Origin: Pseudomonadota bacterium
Lineage (GTDB): Bacteria > Pseudomonadota > Alphaproteobacteria > Rhizobiales > Rhizobiaceae
Assembly: GCA_023404095.1 (NCBI GenBank)
Contig: JAEYDD010000015.1
Location: 118,541 to 182,540, forward strand
Direction of reading: 5' to 3'
DNA length: 64,000 nucleotides
The translations under genes were made by a program, and so were the position numbers. Below, one piece after another: positions 34,312 through 42,864 of this stretch; positions within the stretch are counted from its first letter, which is position 1; the number at the start of each line of letters is the position of its first letter. The notes beneath the pieces are model-generated. The model was not told where the DNA came from, ran no database searches, and saw nothing but the letters and a program-made list of their open reading frames with translations.

Positions 34312-35418
34312 ATGACAGTGCGCAACCTTTTCCTCCTGCCTGGCGACGGCATTGGCCCAGAAGCCATGGCGGAAGTCCGCAAGATCATCGCCTACATGAA
34401 CGAAGAGAAGGACGCGGGTTTCGTCGTCGACGAGGGGCTCGTCGGCGGCTCGGCCTATGACGCGCATGGCGCAGCGATTTCGGAAGAGGACATGCAGAAG
34501 GCGCTTTCGGCCGATGCGGTGCTGTTCGGCGCCGTCGGCGGGCCGAAGTGGGATGCGGTCCCCTATGAGGTGCGCCCGGAAGCCGGCCTTCTGCGCCTGC
34601 GCAAGGATCTCGAACTCTTCGCCAACCTGCGTCCGGCGATCTGCTATCCGGCGCTCGCCGCCGCTTCGTCGCTGAAGCCCGAGCTGGTCGAAGGCCTCGA
34701 CATCCTGATCGTCCGCGAACTGACGGGCGGCGTATACTTCGGCGAGCCGAAGGAGATCATCGATCTCGGCAACGGTCAGAAGCGCGGGATCGATACTCAG
34801 GTCTACGATACCTATGAAATCGAGCGCATCGCCGGCGTTGCGTTCGAGCTGGCGCGCACCCGCAAGAACCGCGTCTGCTCGATGGAAAAGCGCAACGTCA
34901 TGAAGTCGGGCGTTCTCTGGAACCAGGTCGTGACCGAGACGCACAAGGCGAAGTACTCGGACGTGCAGCTCGAGCACATGCTGGCCGACGCCGGTGGCAT
35001 GCAGCTGGTGCGCGCGCCCAAGCAGTTCGACGTGATCGTCACCGACAACCTGTTCGGCGACATGCTCTCGGACGTGGCCGCCATGCTCACCGGTTCGCTC
35101 GGCATGCTGCCGTCCGCCTCGCTCGGCGCCCCGGACGCCAAGACCGGCAAGCGCAAGGCGCTCTATGAGCCGGTGCACGGTTCTGCCCCCGACATCGCCG
35201 GCAAGGGCATCGCCAACCCGATCGCCATGATCGCCTCGTTCGCCATGTGCCTGCGCTACTCGTTCAACCTGGTGCAGGAAGCCGACAATCTGGAGATGGC
35301 GATCGCCAACGTGCTCGATCGCGGCATCCGTACTGGCGACATCATGGCGGAGGGTGCGACCCAGGTCGGAACCGTCGAGATGGGCGATGCCATCCTGGCG
35401 GAGTTCAAGACCCTCTAG
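34312..35418 (+). CDS. leuB: 3-Isopropylmalate dehydrogenase LeuB
   Basis: A 368-residue LeuB that oxidises and decarboxylates 3-isopropylmalate to 2-oxoisocaproate with NAD+ in leucine synthesis. Family motifs are LLPGDGIGPEAM, the substrate arginines in the RLRKDLELFANLRP and VRELTGGVYFGEP regions, and the metal-binding segment VTDNLFGDMLSDVAAMLTGSLG. NAD is bound at EPVHGSAPDIAGKGIANP. AAGGA precedes the ATG. A strong terminator follows, so it is transcribed alone. Confidence 0.97.
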   Translation: MTVRNLFLLPGDGIGPEAMAEVRKIIAYMNEEKDAGFVVDEGLVGGSAYDAHGAAISEEDMQKALSADAVLFGAVGGPKWDAVPYEVRPEAGLLRLRKDLELFANLRPAICYPALAAASSLKPELVEGLDILIVRELTGGVYFGEPKEIIDLGNGQKRGIDTQVYDTYEIERIAGVAFELARTRKNRVCSMEKRNVMKSGVLWNQVVTETHKAKYSDVQLEHMLADAGGMQLVRAPKQFDVIVTDNLFGDMLSDVAAMLTGSLGMLPSASLGAPDAKTGKRKALYEPVHGSAPDIAGKGIANPIAMIASFAMCLRYSFNLVQEADNLEMAIANVLDRGIRTGDIMAEGATQVGTVEMGDAILAEFKTL

Positions 35419-35445
35419 GTCTGACGGGCTCACGAGCCTTTTACC

Positions 35446-35480
35446 ACACCCCCGGATCAATCCGGGGGTGTTTTCGTTTT
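35446..35480 (+). terminator. Rho-independent terminator of leuB
   Basis: A perfect 12-bp stem (ACACCCCCGGAT / ATCCGGGGGTGT, 35446-35457 with 35460-35471) is followed by TTTCGTTTT, 27 bases after the leuB stop. Confidence 0.9.
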
Positions 35481-35612
35481 GAGTGCCTTGAAAAGGAAGC
35501 GTGCGCCCTCACATCGTCGTGCACCGAGCTGCCTTCACATCCGGATGACGGCGTTCGACCTGTCAACCCAATGTCGGTGCCCGCTGGCATCCGGCCCATA
35601 TCGGGAGCTTGA

Positions 35613-36323
35613 ATGAACCGTCCGATTGCCTCCACGCTCTGGATCTTCGTTTCGGCTGCGCTGCTTGCGGCTGCCCTCCTTCCCTTTGACCCGGCACTGT
35701 CGCAGCGGGCGCAGGGGCTGCCGGAGGGGGTTGTCACCTTCAACCGGCACATCACCGATTTCGGCACTTTCGGCTGGATGATCTATGGCTCCGGCCTGCT
35801 TGCCATCACAGCCTTCATCATCTGGCGCGTCAGTACCAACGAGGCGATCAGCGGGCGAGGACGTACGGGCTGGCGGCTGTTTTTGTACTTCTTCCTGACC
35901 ATCGGCAGCGCCAGCGCGCTGGTGCATTTGCTCAAGGCGGTCATTGGCCGCGCGCGACCCGAGCTCTTTGCCGAACTCGGCGCCTACAGCCTGTCACCGA
36001 TGACAGGCAATACGATCTTCGAGAGCTTTCCGTCCGGCCACTCGGCGGCGGTCGGCGCGTTCTTCGGCGCGTTCGCTCTGCTCGTGCCGCGCCTGCGACC
36101 TCTCTTCATCGCCGGGGCGGTTGTGATCGGGGTGTCGCGGGTCATCGTCGGCGCACATTATCCAAGCGACGTGGCCGCCGGGCTGCTCGTCGGCCTTTGG
36201 TGCGCCTTGATGGTCGCGTTCGTGTTTGCACGGCACAACGCCCTGTTCCGGCTGGACGAAGCCGGATGGCCGCGACCGAAGACCGCACTGGAAAAGAGGA
36301 TGGAAAACAGGGCCGGACATTGA
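35613..36323 (+). CDS. PAP2 family membrane phosphatase
   Basis: A 236-residue membrane protein with six hydrophobic segments and the three PAP2 phosphatase motifs: KAVIGRARP (K-x6-RP), SFPSGHSA (PSGH) and SRVIVGAHYPSD (SR-x5-H-x3-D). Such enzymes dephosphorylate lipid phosphates (phosphatidate, undecaprenyl pyrophosphate or phosphatidylglycerophosphate) on the periplasmic face. The particular substrate is not clear, and some rhizobial homologues act on lipid A phosphates. It is convergent with the MHS transporter gene. Confidence 0.88.
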   Translation: MNRPIASTLWIFVSAALLAAALLPFDPALSQRAQGLPEGVVTFNRHITDFGTFGWMIYGSGLLAITAFIIWRVSTNEAISGRGRTGWRLFLYFFLTIGSASALVHLLKAVIGRARPELFAELGAYSLSPMTGNTIFESFPSGHSAAVGAFFGAFALLVPRLRPLFIAGAVVIGVSRVIVGAHYPSDVAAGLLVGLWCALMVAFVFARHNALFRLDEAGWPRPKTALEKRMENRAGH

Positions 36324-36325
36324 AA

Positions 36326-36353
36326 GACCGGAGCGTGTCGCCACGCGCCGGTC
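36326..36353. terminator. Hairpin between convergent PAP2 and MHS genes
   Basis: GACCGG-A-GCGTG, loop TCGC, CACGC-G-CCGGTC: an 11-bp stem with one mismatch, centred between the two stops. On the minus strand TTTC follows. It probably serves both genes. Confidence 0.55.
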
Positions 36354-36380
36354 TCCCCGTTCTGAACCTCGGGGGGAAGC

Positions 36381-38270
36381 TCAGTCCATCGCGTGAATGT
36401 CGCGATCCTTCGTTTCAGGAAGGAACAGCAGACCGATGACCAGCGTGATCGCCGCGAAGATGATCGGATACCAGAGGCCGAAGTAGATATCGCCCTGGGC
36501 CGCGCTCATCGCAAAGGCCGTCGCCGGAAGGAGGCCGCCGAACCAGCCGTTGCCGATATGGTAGGGCAGCGACATGCCGGTATAGCGGATGCGGGTCGGG
36601 AACAGTTCGACCAGCAGGGCTGCGATCGGCCCGTACACCATGGTGACGTAGATCACGAGAACGGTGAGGATCGCGATGATCTTCGTCCAGTTGACCGCCG
36701 CCGGATCGGCGACCATCGAGAATGGACCGCCGCCGGCGATGGAGAAGACGGCCATGTCGTTTACGCCGCTGGCTTCTTCTGCGGTGAGCAGCTTGGCAGC
36801 GACGAGGTCCGCGCCCGTCATGGTCGTCTTCTCGCCAGCGCGGATCGCAGCGGCGTCCAGGCCGAGCTCCGGATTGGCGCCGACAAATGCGTCCAGCTTG
36901 CTGTCCGGAACCCTGGCGACGGCACGCGCCAGCGGATAACCGGCATCGTTCAGTGCAATGTTGACCTGCTTTTCGAAGGCAGCCGTCATTGCCTTGGCCT
37001 GATCGCCGGCTGCGACCGCGTCGAAGCTGTTGATTGTCGCGTTGCCGATGGCGACAGTTGCCGGCGTGCCGGCTGCGGCCGTTGTCACCACGTCATAGGG
37101 AACCGAGTTCCTCGTCAGGAAGGCGGTAGCTATGTCGCACGAGGTGGTGAACTTCGCGGTTCCCGTCGGGTTGAACTGGAACTTGCAGTCGCCGGGGGCG
37201 GCGGTCACCGTCGCGCGGACGGTTGCCTGTGCCTGTGCAAGTGCCGGATTGCCGGCCCAGGTCAGCGCCTTGAAGAGCGGGAAGTAGGTCAGGATGGCGA
37301 GAAGCAGGCCAGCCATGATGATCGGCTTGCGGCCGATCTTGTCGGACAGCCAGCCGAACAGCACGAAGAAGCCGGTACCGATGATCAGCGAGGCCGCAAC
37401 CATGATGTTGGCTGACTGGCCGTCGATCTTGAGAATACCCGTCAGGAAGAACAGAGCGTAGAACTGGCCAGAATACCAGACCACGGCCTGGCCAACCACT
37501 GCGCCGAACAGCGCCAGCAGGGCGATCTTGGCATTCTTCCACTGGCCGAAAGCCTCCGACAGCGGCGCCTTTGAGCCCTTGCCCTCTTCCTTCATCTTCA
37601 TGAAGGCCGGCGATTCGTTCATCTTCAGGCGAATCCAGACGGAAATGCCAAGGAGTACGACCGAGACGAGGAACGGAATGCGCCAACCCCATGCGGCAAA
37701 GGCTTCCTTGCCCAGCATAAACTGTACCGACAGGATGACGACGAGTGACAGGAACAGTCCGAGTGTCGCTGTCGTCTGGATCCAGGAGGTATAGTAGCCG
37801 CGGCGCCCGTTGGGGGCATGCTCTGCCACATAGGTCGCAGCACCGCCATACTCGCCGCCGAGCGCAAGCCCCTGCAGCATGCGCAGCACCAGAAGCAGGA
37901 TGGGAGCGGCGATGCCGATCGAGGACGCGCCGGGCAGAATGCCGACGAGGAAGGTGGACAGACCCATGATCAGGATCGTCACCAGGAAGGTGTACTTGCG
38001 TCCCACCAGATCGCCGAGGCGGCCGAAGACCAGCGCGCCGAACGGGCGTACGAGGAAGCCGGCGGCAAAGGCCAGCAGCGCAAAGATGTTCCGGGTTGTC
38101 TCTGGATACTCGCTGAAGAAGGCGGCGCCGATGAATACCGCCAGCGAACCATAAAGATAGAAATCGTACCATTCGAACACGGTGCCGAGCGATGAGGCGA
38201 AGATGACCTTCTTCTCCTCGGCGCTCATCGGACGCGTCTTACTGCCGTCCACTGTCGCGACATTTGCCAT
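36381..38270 (-). CDS. MFS transporter of the metabolite:H+ symporter (MHS) family with a ~190-aa inserted loop
   Basis: A 629-residue transporter, about 190 longer than usual for MHS proteins such as ProP or ShiA. The first part is standard: FEWYDFYLYGSLAVF, then motif A-like GRLGDLVGRKYTF and RMLQGLALGGEYGG. After the second motif A (GWLSDKIGRKPII) and transmembrane helix 9 comes a hydrophilic stretch at residues ~337-525, holding two cysteines (GDCKFQF, TTSCDIA). Helices 10-12 follow. By topology the insert faces the periplasm. The ATG at 38270 has GGAGG eight bases upstream. The substrate is unknown; related proteins carry organic acids or compatible solutes. Confidence 0.88.
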   Translation of the reverse strand: MANVATVDGSKTRPMSAEEKKVIFASSLGTVFEWYDFYLYGSLAVFIGAAFFSEYPETTRNIFALLAFAAGFLVRPFGALVFGRLGDLVGRKYTFLVTILIMGLSTFLVGILPGASSIGIAAPILLLVLRMLQGLALGGEYGGAATYVAEHAPNGRRGYYTSWIQTTATLGLFLSLVVILSVQFMLGKEAFAAWGWRIPFLVSVVLLGISVWIRLKMNESPAFMKMKEEGKGSKAPLSEAFGQWKNAKIALLALFGAVVGQAVVWYSGQFYALFFLTGILKIDGQSANIMVAASLIIGTGFFVLFGWLSDKIGRKPIIMAGLLLAILTYFPLFKALTWAGNPALAQAQATVRATVTAAPGDCKFQFNPTGTAKFTTSCDIATAFLTRNSVPYDVVTTAAAGTPATVAIGNATINSFDAVAAGDQAKAMTAAFEKQVNIALNDAGYPLARAVARVPDSKLDAFVGANPELGLDAAAIRAGEKTTMTGADLVAAKLLTAEEASGVNDMAVFSIAGGGPFSMVADPAAVNWTKIIAILTVLVIYVTMVYGPIAALLVELFPTRIRYTGMSLPYHIGNGWFGGLLPATAFAMSAAQGDIYFGLWYPIIFAAITLVIGLLFLPETKDRDIHAMD

Positions 38271-38776
38271 TGTGAAATCCTCCACTCCAAACGGCTTTTC
38301 GAGCGCTCCGTTCCCCTGGTCCGGCCAACCCTCCTCGGCCGGACGGACGTGGTGCGCCTTGTGACAAGATGGCAGAAAAGAGGCACGGACGCTGCGCGGC
38401 TTTCGGATTATGACTTTAGTCTAATGCCGGGCAGGCGCTGCGACACAATCGTGACTTGAACGTGAAGCCGATACAGTCAAGGATCTCCTTGACTCCCGGT
38501 CAAAATCGCTTAATAGCAGCCCCGGAAAAAGGACAGCGTCCCATGCTTCGCCGCGACCGTGACATCGCATCCAGCAGCCTCCTGGCGGAACTCGCCGGGC
38601 AGGTATGGCGTTCGCCCGTTTCTTTCAAAACCACGGCCAAAACGACGACGAAAACCGTCTGACGTCTCTGGCCCGCCGCTCTCTCCCCGGCACGGCCGGG
38701 GACAAGAAATCCGCGCTCCAAGCGAGCGGATTTCCCCTCAGGTACCGAGGAGAGACAGAGAAAGAGAGCAAGACCA
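38271..38776. other. Divergent promoter region between the MHS gene and asd
   Basis: About 500 bases without a gene. It contains a perfect 20-bp dyad (38475-38494) overlapping a possible -35 box. It also has a GC-rich hairpin area near 38684-38701 and an inverted pair AAATCCGC / GCGGATTT at about 38707-38733 in what would be the asd leader. Confidence 0.55.
38475..38516 (+). promoter_or_regulatory. Candidate asd promoter with overlapping operator
   Basis: AGTCAAGGA-TC-TCCTTGACT (38475-38494) is a perfect dyad with 9-bp arms. Its right end supplies TTGACT (38489-38494), and TAATAG stands 16 bases further on (38511-38516), a fair sigma-70-type -35/-10 pair reading toward asd. Confidence 0.4.
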
Positions 38777-39811
38777 ATGGGTTTCAAGATTGCAATCGCC
38801 GGTGCCACCGGCAATGTCGGACGCGAAATGCTGAATATCCTGTCCGAGCGTGGCTTTCCCGCTGACGAGGTCGTGGCGCTTGCCTCGAGCCGGTCGGTCG
38901 GCACCGAGGTTTCCTTCGGCGACAAGACGCTGAAGGTCCACAATCTCGATACCTATGATTTTTCCGACACCGACATTTGCCTGATGTCCGCCGGCGGCGC
39001 TGCTTCGCTGAAGTATTCGCCCAAGATCGGCCAGCAGGGCTGCGTCGTTATCGACAACTCGTCGGCATGGCGCTACGACGCCGAGGTTCCGCTGATCGTT
39101 CCGGAAGTGAACCCCGATGCGGTCGAGGGCTTCACCAAGAAGAACATCATTGCCAACCCGAATTGCTCGACTGCGCAATTGGTCGTGGCGCTGAAGCCGC
39201 TGCATGACCGCGCAAAGATCAAGCGCGTCGTCGTATCGACCTACCAGTCGGTCTCCGGGGCCGGCAAGGAAGGCATGGACGAACTGTTCAATCAGACCCG
39301 CGCCGTCTTCGTCGCCGATCCGATCGAGAGCAAGAAGTTCACCAAGCGCATCGCCTTCAACGTCATCCCCCACATCGACGTGTTCATGGAGGACGGGTAC
39401 ACGAAGGAAGAATGGAAGGTGCTGGCCGAGACGAAGAAGATGCTCGACCCGAAGATCAAGGTAACTTGCACGGCCGTGCGTGTTCCGGTCTTCATCGGTC
39501 ATTCCGAGTCGGTCAATATCGAGTTCGAAAACGAGATTACCGCTGACGAGGCACGCGACATCCTGCGTGAAGCGCCCGGTTGCCAGGTCATCGACAAGCA
39601 GGAGAACGGGGGCTACATCACGCCTTACGAATCTGCTGGCGAAGACGCGACCTACATTTCACGTATCCGTGAGGACGCGACCGTCGAAAATGGCCTGAAC
39701 ATCTGGGTGGTTTCCGATAACCTTCGCAAGGGCGCGGCGCTGAACGCTGTTCAGATCGCCGAACTCCTTGTCAATCGCGGCCTGATCAAGGCCAAGAAGC
39801 AGGCCGCCTGA
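38777..39811 (+). CDS. asd: Aspartate-semialdehyde dehydrogenase
   Basis: A 344-residue Asd that reduces aspartyl phosphate to aspartate semialdehyde with NADPH, the branch point to lysine/diaminopimelate, threonine and methionine. The N-terminal nucleotide motif is AGATGNVGREML, and the catalytic Cys130 lies in NPNCSTAQL. The substrate-binding segments VVSTYQSVSGAGKEGMDEL and VRVPVFIGHSESVNIEF are present. The ribosome site is not strong (GAG-rich stretch before the ATG). A terminator-like hairpin follows. Confidence 0.96.
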   Translation: MGFKIAIAGATGNVGREMLNILSERGFPADEVVALASSRSVGTEVSFGDKTLKVHNLDTYDFSDTDICLMSAGGAASLKYSPKIGQQGCVVIDNSSAWRYDAEVPLIVPEVNPDAVEGFTKKNIIANPNCSTAQLVVALKPLHDRAKIKRVVVSTYQSVSGAGKEGMDELFNQTRAVFVADPIESKKFTKRIAFNVIPHIDVFMEDGYTKEEWKVLAETKKMLDPKIKVTCTAVRVPVFIGHSESVNIEFENEITADEARDILREAPGCQVIDKQENGGYITPYESAGEDATYISRIREDATVENGLNIWVVSDNLRKGAALNAVQIAELLVNRGLIKAKKQAA

Positions 39812-39835
39812 AGGTCTGAGCACCAAAGTAAAATG

Positions 39836-39875
39836 AAGGTCCCGCCTCTAGCGTCAGACGGGTGCGGGACCTTTG
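39836..39875 (+). terminator. Terminator-like hairpin after asd
   Basis: AAGGTCCCGC (39836-39845) pairs perfectly with GCGGGACCTT (39864-39873) around an 18-base loop, followed by TTTG. It lies 25 bases past the asd stop; the T-run is short. Confidence 0.55.
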
Positions 39876-39994
39876 CCTCAAGCGAAGCACTGGCGGCGGA
39901 CCAGCCCCATGATTGCATCGCGTGACGAGGACACGTCTGACAAGCATGGCATGTTTTCGTTAGAAGCGATTCGAAGGATCACGGGGTTTATTCA

Positions 39995-40816
39995 ATGAAC
40001 TTGTTCAAGCGGGTATTCCAGGGACTGGCTGCGGTGGCATTGGCGGCGGCTATTCCGGCAGCGGCTTCGGCCGCGCAATGCGGGGACAATTCCGCAGGCT
40101 TCTCCGCCTGGGTCGACCAGTTCAAACGGGACGCGTCTGCAAATGGCATCAGCCCGCGCACGCTCGACCGCGCCTTCGCCGAGGTCTCCTACAACAAGGC
40201 GACGATCCGGGCCGACCGCGGCCAGAAGAGCTTCAAGTTGTCGCTCGACCAGTTCATGCAGAAGCGCGGCGGTCAGGCGATCATCAATCGCGGCAAGGGT
40301 CTGAAGCGCCAGAACGCCGCCCTCTTCGCGCGGCTCGAAAGCCAGTACGGCGTGCCGGCCGGGCCGCTGATCGCGATCTGGGGCATGGAGACGGGCTTTG
40401 GCGGCTTTCTCGGCAAGGAGCATACGCTTTCGGCCGTGGCGACGCTGGCCTATGACTGCCGCCGCTCGGACTATTTCACCAACCAGCTCTACGCGGCGCT
40501 CAACCTCGTGCAGAACGGCACGCTGAGCACGCAGGCCCGAGGTGCCGCCCATGGCGAGATCGGCCAGACACAGTTCCTGCCGGTCAACGTGCTGAAGTAC
40601 GGGGTCGACGGCGACGGCGACGGCCGCATCGACCTCGTTCGCTCCAAGGCAGACGCGCTCGCGTCGACTGCCAACTTCCTGCGCGGGCACGGCTGGCGGG
40701 CCGGCGCCGGCTACCAGCCGGGGGAGCCCAACTTCGCCGCCATCCAGGGCTGGAACGCCGCCAACGTCTATCAGCGCGCGATCGCCATCATCGCAGCCGA
40801 GATCGACCGCGGCTGA
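39995..40816 (+). CDS. Lytic murein transglycosylase (MltB family)
   Basis: A 273-residue secreted enzyme with a typical Sec signal peptide (QGLAAVALAAAIPAAASA, cleavage near ASA-AQ). An SLT_2/MltB catalytic domain follows: the catalytic Glu is in IAIWGMETGFGGF, and downstream segments 'HTLSAVATLAYDCRRSDYF' and 'HGEIGQTQFLPVNVLKYGVD' are conserved. It cleaves peptidoglycan glycan strands to 1,6-anhydro-muropeptides in the periplasm. There is no lipobox, so it is soluble. A terminator follows within 40 bases. Confidence 0.92.
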   Translation: MNLFKRVFQGLAAVALAAAIPAAASAAQCGDNSAGFSAWVDQFKRDASANGISPRTLDRAFAEVSYNKATIRADRGQKSFKLSLDQFMQKRGGQAIINRGKGLKRQNAALFARLESQYGVPAGPLIAIWGMETGFGGFLGKEHTLSAVATLAYDCRRSDYFTNQLYAALNLVQNGTLSTQARGAAHGEIGQTQFLPVNVLKYGVDGDGDGRIDLVRSKADALASTANFLRGHGWRAGAGYQPGEPNFAAIQGWNAANVYQRAIAIIAAEIDRG

Positions 40817-40844
40817 TCGGAATTCCTGCATCCGTTGAAATCGG

Positions 40845-40870
40845 AGGCCCGGCCCAGTGCCGGGCCTTTT
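40845..40870 (+). terminator. Rho-independent terminator of the lytic transglycosylase gene
   Basis: A perfect 9-bp stem AGGCCCGGC / GCCGGGCCT (40845-40853 with 40859-40867) and five-base loop are followed by TTTC. It borders the stop of the convergent carbonic anhydrase gene. Confidence 0.75.
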
Positions 40871-41511
40871 CACATTCCGGGACGGCCGAAGTCGCCAGTC
40901 TTGGCGTCCATGACCCACAGTTCGCCCGTGGAAATGTCGAACCAGGCGCCGTGCAGGTTCAGCTTGCCCCGCTGCTCCAGAATCTGGACGCAGGGGAAGG
41001 TGCGCAGGTTGGCAATTGAATTGCGGATCGAAACGCGCTCCAGGGCGCGCTGGCGCTCGGCGGCGGTCATGACGTCGTTGTTCTGGATCTGCTCTGCGGA
41101 GGGCTTCAGCAGGTTCATCCAGCGGCCGATGAAATCGCCGGGCGACAGCGGTTCAGCGTCGGGATCGAGCGCTGCCTTGATGCCGCCGCAACGGCCGTGA
41201 CCCATCACGACGATGTCGGTGACGCGCAGGGACTGCACTGCGAATTCGAGTGCCGCCGAGGTGGAATGATAGTGGCCGTCCGGCTCGTAGGGCGGTACCA
41301 GGTTTGCGACGTTGCGCACGACGAAAAGCTCACCCGGTCCGCTGTCGAAGATCGTCTCCGGCGCAGCGCGGGAGTCGCAACAGGCAATCACCATCGTCTT
41401 CGGCTTCTGCCCGGTTTCCGCGAGAGTCTTGTATCGCTTCTGCTGTTCGCTGAAGCGACCATCCATGAAGTTCTGATAGCCGGTCAGAAGGTGATCAGGA
41501 AAGCGATGCAT
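40870..41511 (-). CDS. Beta-class carbonic anhydrase
   Basis: A 213-residue beta-carbonic anhydrase that interconverts CO2 and bicarbonate in the cytoplasm. Zinc ligands are Cys44 (CCDSR, with the Asp46-Arg48 dyad), His105 and Cys108 (GHGRCGG). The start at 41511 gives the usual N-terminus (MHRFPDHLLTGYQNF); the frame is open further upstream, but without family sequence. It lies downstream of pdxY on the same strand with 151 bases between them, so it may have its own promoter. Confidence 0.93.
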   Translation of the reverse strand: MHRFPDHLLTGYQNFMDGRFSEQQKRYKTLAETGQKPKTMVIACCDSRAAPETIFDSGPGELFVVRNVANLVPPYEPDGHYHSTSAALEFAVQSLRVTDIVVMGHGRCGGIKAALDPDAEPLSPGDFIGRWMNLLKPSAEQIQNNDVMTAAERQRALERVSIRNSIANLRTFPCVQILEQRGKLNLHGAWFDISTGELWVMDAKTGDFGRPGM

Positions 41512-41662
41512 GTGGTCGATACCCCCGTGCGGTGACGAATGAGTAGAAGGCGGCGAACCTGCTGTAACGACCGGGACTTGGCTGCGCAAGTCCGAGCTGG
41601 CCGCGCCCGCGATTTCCCGGCCATGTCTGCGCGCTATGCGTTAAAGGCAGGCTGGCGCGATC

Positions 41663-42541
41663 TCAACGGTTGCGCTTCGATGCTGCCGGATGGACCAGGC
41701 GGCGCACCTGCACCATTGCCATGGGCGTCGAGAGGCTGGAGGAATCCTGTTCCAATGTCAGTTCGTCGGCGCCGCGCTTGGCGCTGCGCGCCACGATCTC
41801 GAAGACGCTGGCAGTTGCAAGATGCAGCGCGCGCTCCTCCGGAAGTCCCTCCAGCAGCCGCGACAGGAAGACGGCCGCAACGAGGTCGCCCGTGCCGTTC
41901 GGTGGGTTGGGCACCTGCCGATGCTCGGCAAGCAGCGCTGTGCGGCCCGAAAGATAGAGATTGCCGATGCTGCCGGCCATCATCGGGTGGGCCGAGGTCA
42001 CCAGCATTTGCGACGGTCCGAGCGACAGGGCGGCATCCATGATCGCGCCGTTCGTTTCGAGCGGCGCACCGGCGAGCCAGGCGAGTTCGAAGCGGTTGGG
42101 CGTGGCGATCGAGGCCAGCGGCAGAAGTTCGTCGCGGATGGCTTCGGCAGTCGTCACCGGAACATAAAGGCCGCTCTCGTCGCCGCAGACCGGGTCGCAG
42201 AGGTAGATGAGATCGGGGCTTTCATTCTTCAGAGCCTGCACGAGCCTGGCGATCGAGGCTGCCTGCTCGGCATTGCCGATATATCCCGACATGACCGCCT
42301 TGATCTCGCCGCGCCAGGGCGCGCGGATCAGGTCGTCGATCAAGGCGTCGAACTCGGAAGGAGACATTGTGACGCGCGTCGCGCGGCCGTGTCCGGGATG
42401 CCAGGGCAGCACGACCGTCGGCAAGGCCCAGACCGGGTGGCCGAGCGTCTCCAGCGCGAATACCGCCGCGCGATTGCCTACCGTTCCGCGCACGACGTGG
42501 CTCGATATGACCAGAACCGCGCCCTTATCGCTCTCGTTCAT
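41663..42541 (-). CDS. pdxY: Pyridoxal kinase PdxY
   Basis: A 292-residue kinase of the ribokinase-like fold that phosphorylates pyridoxal to pyridoxal 5'-phosphate in vitamin B6 salvage. Family marks are VISSHVVRGTVGNRAA at the N-terminus, LPTVVLPWHPGHG, the 'YLCDPVCGD' strand, and the anion hole with catalytic Asp in NPPNGTGDLVAAVFL. It is divergent from the glutamate dehydrogenase gene across 323 bases. Confidence 0.92.
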   Translation of the reverse strand: MNESDKGAVLVISSHVVRGTVGNRAAVFALETLGHPVWALPTVVLPWHPGHGRATRVTMSPSEFDALIDDLIRAPWRGEIKAVMSGYIGNAEQAASIARLVQALKNESPDLIYLCDPVCGDESGLYVPVTTAEAIRDELLPLASIATPNRFELAWLAGAPLETNGAIMDAALSLGPSQMLVTSAHPMMAGSIGNLYLSGRTALLAEHRQVPNPPNGTGDLVAAVFLSRLLEGLPEERALHLATASVFEIVARSAKRGADELTLEQDSSSLSTPMAMVQVRRLVHPAASKRNR

Positions 42542-42864
42542 CCGAAATATCCCTGCGTTTCTCTGCCGGCGATTTCTTGGACCATGAACCGATGGACCGC
42601 AAGCCTATGTTGTGGTCAGCAGTCCATGCCTCGCATCGACCAACTTCATTTGCGTGATTGCCCGGTTTCGAGGGGTGTCCCTTGGGATTTCACCCAATAT
42701 CGTCGGAGTTTTCGCCAAAATTGCTGTTTTCTGGCGGCATTTTCGCCCTTCTGGGGCTGCTTTCCAACAAAATCGATTGAATTTTTGCAGGCCTCTATAA
42801 ATCCGTCGCTTAGAAAATTTGTTCTGCTAGTTTCCGCATCGCAAACATGTCCGGGGGAAGTTTC
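42542..42864. other. Divergent promoter region between pdxY and the glutamate dehydrogenase gene
   Basis: No gene is seen. The right half is AT-rich and has TATAAA at 42796-42801, 64 bases before the dehydrogenase start, a possible -10 region. I find no clear dyad. Confidence 0.45.
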
